A stretch of DNA of 52,257 nt from an uncultured bacterium (GTDB taxonomy: Bacteria; Actinomycetota; Actinomycetes; S36-B12; CAIKAW01): contig CAIKAW010000044.1 of assembly GCA_903825575.1 (NCBI GenBank), positions 1-52,257 of the forward strand, read 5' to 3'. The stretch's first letter is position 1. Every line of letters starts with the position of its first letter. The position numbers were made by a program, and so were the translations under genes. Below the pieces are notes generated by a model that was not told the DNA's origin, searched no databases, and saw nothing but the letters and a program-made list of their open reading frames with translations. This document shows, piece by piece, positions 45,576 through 52,257 of the stretch.

Positions 45576-47615
45576 CTAGGTTGGCGGGTCTGACGATCGC
45601 CCGCGAGGCGCCACGGTCGGTGTCATAACGATGCGAAGCGCTTCGGCAATCACGTCGGGGTCGAGCCCCGAGTAGTAGCCGGGGTCGAGGGCGTGAGCGC
45701 CCTGCTTCATGACGAACGAGTACAGCTGCCTAACCCAAGCGGCGAGCGCGATGAAGCCGTATGCCAAGTTCCACTTCTTCGCGTGGACCCGGATCGAGTG
45801 CCGGCCGAGTCCGTAGTGGTGGTGGGTGACGGAGAAGTCGGCTTCTGAAAGGTTCCTCCTGTAGTACGCCTTCGCCCACCTCGTGGATCCCCAGAGCAGA
45901 GGTTCGAAGGAGGAAGGCATTTCTTGGCGACTGACAGTGAACGTGAGCGAGCAACCACATGGCTCGCCCTTCGTGCAGGTTGTGATCGCGGTGACCAGGG
46001 TCCTGTCGACAAGCTTGTAGAACGGCGAGTTCACGCACCGTGCTCGGACACCGCGGACTGCGGTCGGTCGACCTTTGGAATCGCGTGTGATCTGGTCGGG
46101 GACTGCTGGTCCGCGCATCTTGAGTCCGCCGCTACTGGTCTTCCCGCTGGGTCGGAACATGAAGGGACGGCGTTGGTCGAAACGTCGTTGTGATGCACGT
46201 AGTTCGTCACGGTTCGCTTTCATGCCAGGGCGAGTTAGGTCAAGTAGTCCGGCGGGCATGCCGTCGGTGAAGAAAGCGCCGTCGATCAGATCAACTCCGG
46301 TTTGGAACGTTTTCCTCTCTCGCTGTTGATGTTTGAGGTCCTTGATGAGGGTGAAACCCATGTCTTGAGCGATCTGTTCGAACTCTTGGGCTGGGAGTTC
46401 GGTGTAGATACGGTCGAGTTGTACTTGGACGTTGTGCATTCCGTTGTTCGCAGCGTGCCCGAACACGGTCAGGGCTGCTTCACCTTTGTGATCCCCTCCA
46501 GGTGCAGCGTGGTAGGCAGCGACCAATGGGGGATAGGGAGTTCCGTCGGGGAACCGGCCGGAAGAGATCAGTTTGTGTTCGTCGCGGCCGTTGAGAACTT
46601 CGCTGCGACGAAAGTTGCCGCTGCCTCGGTACGCGTTGCGAGCACCTTCATCGTGGGTCCAGATCAGTCGCTTGTCTTCGCCGAGTTGGGGGAACCGACG
46701 ATCCATACGCGTGAAATCCCCAGTCACCACAGGGCCCGCCGGAATGGGTGCCCGAGATTTCGAGTCGCGTGGGTCGGGCGCGGGAGCGTTCGCCAGGATC
46801 TGATCGAGTTGGGCTTTGAGGGTATCTGTCGCTTGCTTGGGTCGCTTGTCTTGTCGTAGCTGGATCAGATTGCCGCCGACGGTTTCTTTGTCAACGTCCT
46901 GCACCCAATCGGGGTCGATGTTTGCTTTCGGGCCGTGGCCCCGGGTGACGTTGTGGGTCTCGACAACTGAGGAATCTAACGCGAACTCGTCCGAGAATGG
47001 CATGCCCGAGTAGTCCCACAGTCGGCACAACATTGCATTGAAAACTGTTTCCATCTCTGCGCCTCGCGGGCAGTCGCTCGTGCAATCGAATGTGCTGGGA
47101 GCGAGGTCGTGCTCATCAGTAGGTGAAAGGAACTCGCCGTCGGGAGACCACAGGTTGCCGTCGAGTTCAAAGATGTGGTTGTGGTTGTTCAACCGTGGGT
47201 TGAACGCGAACGCGATCTGTTCGAACAGGTAAGCGACCTGCCGTTCAGTGACCACTTTCTCGCCGCCCCTGTTCGGGTCAGTCCAACGAACGCCAAGGTA
47301 GCGCTGCTCTCCGGGGTCAAGGGACGCGAGCAACGCTTGGATGCCACGAACATGAGAGTCGGACTGTTTGCCTGCCGCGTTGGCGATCCCAGCTGCGATC
47401 AGTACGGCAACACGCAGCGCGCGGGGCCGACCGGTGTCATGGTCCACGCGCGTCTGAATCAGTTCGAGCACGCGGGAGTCGCGCAGCGCGTCACGAATGA
47501 ACCGGACGATATCGCGGGTCTTGATGTCGGCAACGTTGCGTGGCTTGACCGCGTACTTCTTCCCGAACGCCAGCGGCCGGTAAGGCACCGGCACTTCTAT
47601 GGTTGATCGGCTCAT
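45576..47615 (-). CDS. DDE-transposase-like protein of a two-gene mobile unit
   Basis: This 679-residue protein resembles large DDE-type (IS4/IS1182-like) transposases. A first Asp candidate is in FALDSSVVETH. A segment like the family's 'DxDA ... GYK' region is IWTHDEGARNAYRGSG. A second Asp candidate is in DLIDGAFFTDG, and a Glu candidate in YYRRNLSEADFSV, followed by a helical tail. Two cysteine clusters (CTSDCPRG and CTKGEPCGC) could bind metal. It overlaps the upstream recombinase-like gene by four bases (ATGA), so the two are co-expressed. Terminal inverted repeats were not found, so mobility is unproven. The family is recognised by pattern only. Confidence 0.6.
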   Translation of the reverse strand: MSRSTIEVPVPYRPLAFGKKYAVKPRNVADIKTRDIVRFIRDALRDSRVLELIQTRVDHDTGRPRALRVAVLIAAGIANAAGKQSDSHVRGIQALLASLDPGEQRYLGVRWTDPNRGGEKVVTERQVAYLFEQIAFAFNPRLNNHNHIFELDGNLWSPDGEFLSPTDEHDLAPSTFDCTSDCPRGAEMETVFNAMLCRLWDYSGMPFSDEFALDSSVVETHNVTRGHGPKANIDPDWVQDVDKETVGGNLIQLRQDKRPKQATDTLKAQLDQILANAPAPDPRDSKSRAPIPAGPVVTGDFTRMDRRFPQLGEDKRLIWTHDEGARNAYRGSGNFRRSEVLNGRDEHKLISSGRFPDGTPYPPLVAAYHAAPGGDHKGEAALTVFGHAANNGMHNVQVQLDRIYTELPAQEFEQIAQDMGFTLIKDLKHQQRERKTFQTGVDLIDGAFFTDGMPAGLLDLTRPGMKANRDELRASQRRFDQRRPFMFRPSGKTSSGGLKMRGPAVPDQITRDSKGRPTAVRGVRARCVNSPFYKLVDRTLVTAITTCTKGEPCGCSLTFTVSRQEMPSSFEPLLWGSTRWAKAYYRRNLSEADFSVTHHHYGLGRHSIRVHAKKWNLAYGFIALAAWVRQLYSFVMKQGAHALDPGYYSGLDPDVIAEALRIVMTPTVAPRGRSSDPPT

Positions 47616-48613
47616 GTGCGGTCTCGCATGGGGTGACGCATCGCTGCCAGAGCCTCGGTCTCTTCGGGGTCGGGCATGAACTCGGTCATGTCGATCAGGA
47701 ACGACAGCGACTTCAACCCCGCCAGGTCACGCAGTACACGAGGGTCGACGCCAGCACGCATCCGGTCGACCATCCACGTGGTCCGCAACCGCTGCGGCGA
47801 GATCGCTGGGACGTCGCGGCCGAGGTCGACTGAGCGGATCGCGTTCGCGTAGGCATTTCGTCCAGCAGTTATGCGAATGAACGGTTCACTCGAATACTCA
47901 GCCGCCAACGCCATGAGCGGATCGACCCACACGTCGACGACAGGCACGAGACGTTCGCGATACTCACCGAGGGCAGCAAATACACCCTTAGCGGAGCTAA
48001 CAACGTCGCGGCCGGTGAACGCTTGAGCTTCAGCGACGGTCGGGCCGAACCCGAGACCCATCACAAGCGTTCCCCACGCCAGACGCTTCTTATCTCCTTC
48101 CGCCATCGCCTGAACTGCCCGGACCACCTGTTCGACCTCGGAGTCGGGGTAACCGCGACGGATACCTTTCTGCGATCCGCCGGGAACCCGGCTCGCCTTC
48201 ACTGGCCACCCACCGGATTCGTTCAAGACAGGACCTAGACGACGCAACAAAGTCTTGTAGTCGCTCACCGACCCTTTCGTCAGACGAACACCACGCCCGG
48301 CCTTCACTTCGGTTTGCTGCCAGGTAGCCCACGTCTCAACCAACTCGAGGTGAAATACACACTCACGAGTCAGAGGGAAACCCCGCAGGTGTGCCCAAGT
48401 TAGGAACGGCATCAAGCCGCGGGCGTCTCGGTAGAACGACATCACAGACGGTGGGTTCAGGACTGCGAGGCAATCCAAGAACAACGGCCGAATCTGATCC
48501 CACACGTGGTCGGAAAGACCATAAGGACGGTAGTCCAGCGCACGCTCAATGACCTCGTCCAAATCGATCGGGGCGATCATGCGTCGAGCCTCGGCATCTG
48601 CCAGGGGTGGCAT
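47612..48613 (-). CDS. Tyrosine-recombinase-like protein lacking catalytic residues
   Basis: The protein has 333 residues from the ATG at 48613, chosen because GGAGG stands seven bases upstream; an earlier in-frame start lacks a site. It follows the layout of phage integrases: an N-terminal SAM-like DNA-binding domain (about 40-125) and a catalytic-type domain (about 150-325). The usual arginine site reads GFGPTVAEAQ, the HxxR box reads SPQRLRTTW, the G-H site reads AGLKSL, and no tyrosine stands in the final helix. It is therefore probably inactive in strand exchange but may still bind DNA. It precedes the DDE-like gene with an ATGA overlap. The 284 bases upstream, before hsdM, hold nothing I recognise. 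Confidence 0.6.
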   Translation of the reverse strand: MPPLADAEARRMIAPIDLDEVIERALDYRPYGLSDHVWDQIRPLFLDCLAVLNPPSVMSFYRDARGLMPFLTWAHLRGFPLTRECVFHLELVETWATWQQTEVKAGRGVRLTKGSVSDYKTLLRRLGPVLNESGGWPVKASRVPGGSQKGIRRGYPDSEVEQVVRAVQAMAEGDKKRLAWGTLVMGLGFGPTVAEAQAFTGRDVVSSAKGVFAALGEYRERLVPVVDVWVDPLMALAAEYSSEPFIRITAGRNAYANAIRSVDLGRDVPAISPQRLRTTWMVDRMRAGVDPRVLRDLAGLKSLSFLIDMTEFMPDPEETEALAAMRHPMRDRT

Positions 48614-48897
48614 CCGAATGCCTCCAAGTCGCCCCAAACAAGCGGGGAGCGCAGCCGCAACCAACGGCTATCCCGCTGGCTGCGCGGACCCATCGGCCCC
48701 ACTCGCGACTCGCCCGCCCCCGCCACGGGGGAAACATCCCGAAACTTCACAAAGGACGTCCTATCGCAATCGCGCCGACAACCCTGGACGGCCGGCTGCG
48801 GCGATGCCAGCCCAACGTCGCTGGTCGCCGATAGGCTCAATGAGGAAGAAGTCGAGAAACACGGCACCGAAGGTGCGCAGAAGGGGGTCCACCGAAC

Positions 48898-51333
48898 GTG
48901 GCAATCAAGAAATCGGAGCTCTACAGCTCTCTCTGGAAGTCCTGCGACGCCCTGCGCGGCGGAATGGACGCATCCCAATACAAGGACTACGTCCTCGTCA
49001 TCCTGTTTGTGAAGTACGTTTCCGACCGTGCGCGTGCCGGCCAGACACTCCTCGACGTCCCCGCGGGAGGATCTTTCCAGGACCTTCTCGCGCTGAAGAA
49101 CGACCCAGAAATCGGCGACAAGACCAACAAGGTCATCGCCAAGTTGGCGGCGGCGAACGACCTTCAGGGTGTCATCGACCTGGCCGACTTCAACGACCCG
49201 GACAAACTAGGTCGAGGCAAGGAGATGGTCGACAAGCTGACCGACTTGTTCGGCATCTTCGATCGACCAGAACTCGACTTCGGAACTAACGCTGCCGAAG
49301 GCGACGACCTCCTTGGCGATGCCTACGAGTACTTGATGCGGCACTTCGCAACCGAGTCAGGGAAGTCCAAGGGGCAGTTCTACACGCCCGCCGAGGTCTC
49401 GAGGATCCTGGCGAAGGTCGTCGGCCTTGATGGTGCCACCAACAGCGACCAGACCATCTACGACCCAACCTGCGGCTCGGGGTCGCTACTCCTGAAGGCT
49501 CACGCAGAAGCTCTGGCAAGCACCGGGCTTGACTTGGCTGTGTACGGCCAGGAGATGGACAACGCAACTGCTGCCCTCTCCAAGATGAACATGATTCTCC
49601 ATGGCGTGGAGGGGGCGGAGATCTGGCAAGCCAACACCCTTAGTTCACCGCACTTCAAGGACGAGCGGGGGCGCTTGCAGGCTTTCGACTTCGTTGTCGC
49701 GAACCCGCCATTCTCTTCCAAGTCGTGGACCACGGGCGTGGACGTCGCCAACGATCCCTTCGGTCGGTTTCAGTACGGAACTCCTCCGCCGAAGAATGGT
49801 GACTACGCGTTCTTGCTGCACATGCTCAGCAGCCTGAAGGCTGACGGTAAGGCGGCAGTGATCTTGCCCCACGGAGTCCTGTTCCGAGGGAACGCGGAGT
49901 ATGGGATTCGGAAGGAGCTAGTCCGGCGAGGCTTCATCAAGGCGGTGATCGGCTTGCCTGGGAACCTGTTCTACGGAACAGGGATCCCTGCCGTCATCAT
50001 CGTGCTCGACAAGGAGGGCGCCGGTTCACGCGACAGCATCTTCATGATCAATGCAAGTACTGGATTCATGAAGGACGGGGCCAAGAACCGACTTCGCGAA
50101 CGCGATATTCACAAGATTGTGGACACATGCCGAACGAGTGTTGAGATCGAAGGCTTCTCGCGAGCCGTTCCGCTCTCGGAGATCTCCAACAAGGAGAACG
50201 ACTACAACCTGAACATTCCTCGCTACATCGAGGGAGCTGCACTTAGCCCGCGCCAGGACCTATCGGCTCACCTCTATGGGGGTGTTCCCGAGCGAGACCT
50301 TGACCACTTCGCCAACGCATGGAAGATCATGCCGTCACTCCGTGGGGAGCTGTTTGCGGAAGCTCGCCCAGGCTACGCGGAGCCTCGCCTGGCGCCTGCC
50401 GAGGTGGCCAGCTGCGTGGCTTCGTCTGCAGAGTTTCGGGCATGGTGGGACTCCGTCGATGCGGCCTTGTCTGAGTGGGCAGAGCGCGCAGCAACACTTC
50501 TAACCTCGTTGAGCCCCGGCGACAAGCCGAAGCTGGTTGTCCAGACCTTGGCGGAGGATCTACTGGCGACGTATAGGCCACTTCCGCTCGTGGATGAGTA
50601 CGCCGCGTATCAGGCGCTCCTCAGCTACTGGGCGACGGTCATGCATGACGACGTGTTCGCCGTCGTGTCATCGAACTGGATGGAAGCGATGAAGCCCATC
50701 CGAGTGACCGACAGTAAGGACGTTGCGGACTACACAGTCGGCAAGACTCGTTTCCGTTCCCAGCTGTTGCCGGCCGAGTTCCTGGTCGCAGCGAAGTTCG
50801 CGAACTTGGCGAACGACCTCAATGATGCGGAGAGCGCGGAACGAGCAGCGAGCGCGATCATCGACGAACTATTGGAAGAACAGAACGTCGAGGAAGCTCC
50901 GCTGTATGACTTGGTGTCAGATGGCACCAAGGTGACCAAGCGGACTGTGCAGGAGCGCCTCAAGGCGGTCGGCACTAGCCAGGGCACGACAGATGAAAGC
51001 GCAGCCCTGACCACGCTCATCGCGCAGTTCGATGCCCTGGACAAGGCCAAGAGCAAAGTGAAGGGCGCACGCGAGAAGCTCAACGCGGCTCTGGGCACCG
51101 CATATGCGTCATTGACGCTCCCGGAAGTCATCGAGCTCTCTGTCCGGGGGAAGTGGTTGGCGCAGATCGAGCGGGATGTCCGACGGGAAATGGATCACGT
51201 CGCGGTGGGTCTTACCGACGATGTCGCCCAGCTAGTCGCCCGGTATCGCAAGACCCTCGCCGACGTCACCCAGGAGGCGCGCGAGCTCGCGGCCGAAGTC
51301 GACGAGTACTTGAAGCGGATGGCCAAGCCGTGA
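48898..51333 (+). CDS. hsdM: Type I restriction-modification methyltransferase subunit HsdM
   Basis: This 811-residue N6-adenine methyltransferase has the N-terminal HsdM domain (about 1-130) beginning KKSELYSSLWKSCDALRGGM. The SAM-binding motif DPTCGSG is at residues 189-195 and the catalytic NPPF at 269-272. It is longer than the usual roughly 500 residues: after about residue 440 comes an extra, mostly helical and coiled-coil-like region of about 370 residues. A GGGGG-rich site lies before the GTG. It overlaps hsdS by four bases (GTGA). The restriction subunit HsdR must lie beyond the window. Confidence 0.93.
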   Translation: MAIKKSELYSSLWKSCDALRGGMDASQYKDYVLVILFVKYVSDRARAGQTLLDVPAGGSFQDLLALKNDPEIGDKTNKVIAKLAAANDLQGVIDLADFNDPDKLGRGKEMVDKLTDLFGIFDRPELDFGTNAAEGDDLLGDAYEYLMRHFATESGKSKGQFYTPAEVSRILAKVVGLDGATNSDQTIYDPTCGSGSLLLKAHAEALASTGLDLAVYGQEMDNATAALSKMNMILHGVEGAEIWQANTLSSPHFKDERGRLQAFDFVVANPPFSSKSWTTGVDVANDPFGRFQYGTPPPKNGDYAFLLHMLSSLKADGKAAVILPHGVLFRGNAEYGIRKELVRRGFIKAVIGLPGNLFYGTGIPAVIIVLDKEGAGSRDSIFMINASTGFMKDGAKNRLRERDIHKIVDTCRTSVEIEGFSRAVPLSEISNKENDYNLNIPRYIEGAALSPRQDLSAHLYGGVPERDLDHFANAWKIMPSLRGELFAEARPGYAEPRLAPAEVASCVASSAEFRAWWDSVDAALSEWAERAATLLTSLSPGDKPKLVVQTLAEDLLATYRPLPLVDEYAAYQALLSYWATVMHDDVFAVVSSNWMEAMKPIRVTDSKDVADYTVGKTRFRSQLLPAEFLVAAKFANLANDLNDAESAERAASAIIDELLEEQNVEEAPLYDLVSDGTKVTKRTVQERLKAVGTSQGTTDESAALTTLIAQFDALDKAKSKVKGAREKLNAALGTAYASLTLPEVIELSVRGKWLAQIERDVRREMDHVAVGLTDDVAQLVARYRKTLADVTQEARELAAEVDEYLKRMAKP

Positions 51334-52257
51334 CGGTCTCGCAGCGCGTGCCTGACGAGTGGACTCTGGTAGCGCTGTCGTCCGCGGGCTCGGTCTACGG
51401 TGGATTGTCCGGGAAGACCAAAGACGACTTTGGCAGTGGAACTTCGTTCTATGTGCCCTTCACGAACGTCATACGCAACGTTGTGATGGACCCGCTCCAG
51501 CTGGAGCGGGTCCGAATCAGACCATCGGAGTCGCAGAACCTCGTTCGCCCCGGAGACGTCCTGATGAACGGGTCTTCAGAGGTTCCAGAAGAGGTGGCAT
51601 TCGCTTGCTATGTCCCCGACGGTGTCGATGAGGCGCTGCATCTCAACAGCTTCTGCTTCGGATTCCACCCCTTCCCTCAACCCACGATCCATCCCTCATA
51701 CCTGGCGTATCTCATGCGCAGTTCCGTCGGTCGAGAAGCCGTCAGGGCGTTGGCGCAAGGATCCACGCGCTACAACATTTCGAAGTCGGCCTTGCTGGCA
51801 ACGAAGTTCTACGTTCCCGGTATCGAAGAACAGTTGATCATCGTCAAGGCTCTGGACAGTCTGCGAGAACTGAGTTCGAAGCAGGAGGAACTTCTAGCGA
51901 AGAAGATCCAGATCCGAAGCGCAGCTCTCGAGGCGCTCCTGTCTGGGGAGGTCGTAAGTCCTCTCACCCCAGAGCGGACAACGCGCGTGAGAGTTCGGAT
52001 CGATGACCTCGCGGTACCGATTCGCGGCGTCTCTTATGACCCGGACAGGGACCTGCACTCAGGCGATCGAACGACCACGGTCCGTCTGCTTCGCTCCAAC
52101 AACGTCCAGGACGCTCGCCTGAACATCGATGAGATTCAGTACGTCGACGAGTCGAGGGTGTCTGACCGCCAGTACATGAGACCTGGCGACATCCTGGTAT
52201 GTACGGCGAACGGCAGCCGTGCGCTTGTCGGCAAAGCTGCGCCGTTCCGCGCTGCCC
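51330..52257 (+). CDS. hsdS: Type I restriction-modification specificity subunit HsdS (partial)
   Basis: The first 309 codons run to the window edge. Residues about 10-185 form the first target-recognition domain, ending in GSTRYNISKSALLATKFYVP, the usual TRD/helix junction. A conserved helix (SLRELSSKQEELLAKKIQIR) follows, and a second domain starts around residue 225 (VRIDDLAVPIRG). HsdS reads the bipartite DNA target for HsdM and HsdR. The GTG start overlaps the hsdM stop. The target sequence cannot be predicted. Confidence 0.92.
   Translation, partial: MTVSQRVPDEWTLVALSSAGSVYGGLSGKTKDDFGSGTSFYVPFTNVIRNVVMDPLQLERVRIRPSESQNLVRPGDVLMNGSSEVPEEVAFACYVPDGVDEALHLNSFCFGFHPFPQPTIHPSYLAYLMRSSVGREAVRALAQGSTRYNISKSALLATKFYVPGIEEQLIIVKALDSLRELSSKQEELLAKKIQIRSAALEALLSGEVVSPLTPERTTRVRVRIDDLAVPIRGVSYDPDRDLHSGDRTTTVRLLRSNNVQDARLNIDEIQYVDESRVSDRQYMRPGDILVCTANGSRALVGKAAPFRAA

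Noticed and set aside
48760-48835. CCTATCG/CGATAGG inverted pair as an end of the mobile unit
   Set aside because: Only seven bases, both on the same side of the unit, with no partner at 45412-45575.

Overview
The window is chromosomal DNA from a high-GC Gram-positive bacterium (class Actinomycetes). Supporting signs are the mtrA-mtrB-lpqB order, a lysX-type fusion of lysyl-tRNA synthetase with a membrane lysyltransferase, the actinobacterial 1600-residue NAD glutamate dehydrogenase, a Tad pilus set like Rv3654c-Rv3660c, the order prfB-ftsE-ftsX-smpB, many GTG/TTG starts, and a tmRNA tag (ANTQRTSLALAA) of actinobacterial type. The genus cannot be read from the sequence.

Layout. 1-5016: two-component and envelope genes (end of mtrA, mtrB, lpqB), then a ComF-like phosphoribosyltransferase and ribosome hibernation factor hpf. 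5029-9527 (minus): lysX followed by a coupled YcaQ/AlkX-like DNA glycosylase. 9665-13109: secA and a convergent Rv3235-like gene. 13277-18541: histidine degradation, with a divergent IclR regulator (HutR-like) and hutU-hutH-hutI; the enzyme after HutI is not in the window. 18564-21391: a tandem beta-barrel protein of unknown function, an excisionase-type HTH protein, and CpaB-like and CpaE-like pilus-associated genes. 21314-27716: MFS exporter, HAD hydrolase, WS/DGAT acyltransferase, a DUF6912 protein, pruA and a DUF2505 protein. 27807-32675: NAD glutamate dehydrogenase. 32895-37383: tadA-tadB-tadC, a small Flp-type pilin and three TadE/TadG-like pseudopilin genes, tightly overlapping. 37419-40861: prfB, ftsE, ftsX, smpB. 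40887-44896: an S1P-lyase-like PLP enzyme, a patch of repeats, a winged-helix protein with a decayed nucleotidyltransferase domain, and an FGGY sugar kinase. 44963-45411: ssrA (tmRNA) and its terminator. 45576 to the end: accessory DNA behind ssrA, namely a two-gene unit of a tyrosine-recombinase-like protein lacking its catalytic residues plus a DDE-transposase-like protein, then a type I restriction-modification system (hsdM, partial hsdS).

How the genes work together. The hut genes, pruA and glutamate dehydrogenase all feed amino-acid carbon toward glutamate and 2-oxoglutarate. The cpaB/cpaE-like genes and the tad cluster, about 11 kb apart, together resemble one Tad pilus system split in two. 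smpB and ssrA form the trans-translation pair, here separated by four genes. The most unusual parts are the two-gene element at 45576-48613 and the repeat patch with the decayed winged-helix/nucleotidyltransferase gene at 42311-43266.

All calls come from reading translations and motifs by eye; no database search was possible. Every gap between genes is under 300 bases.
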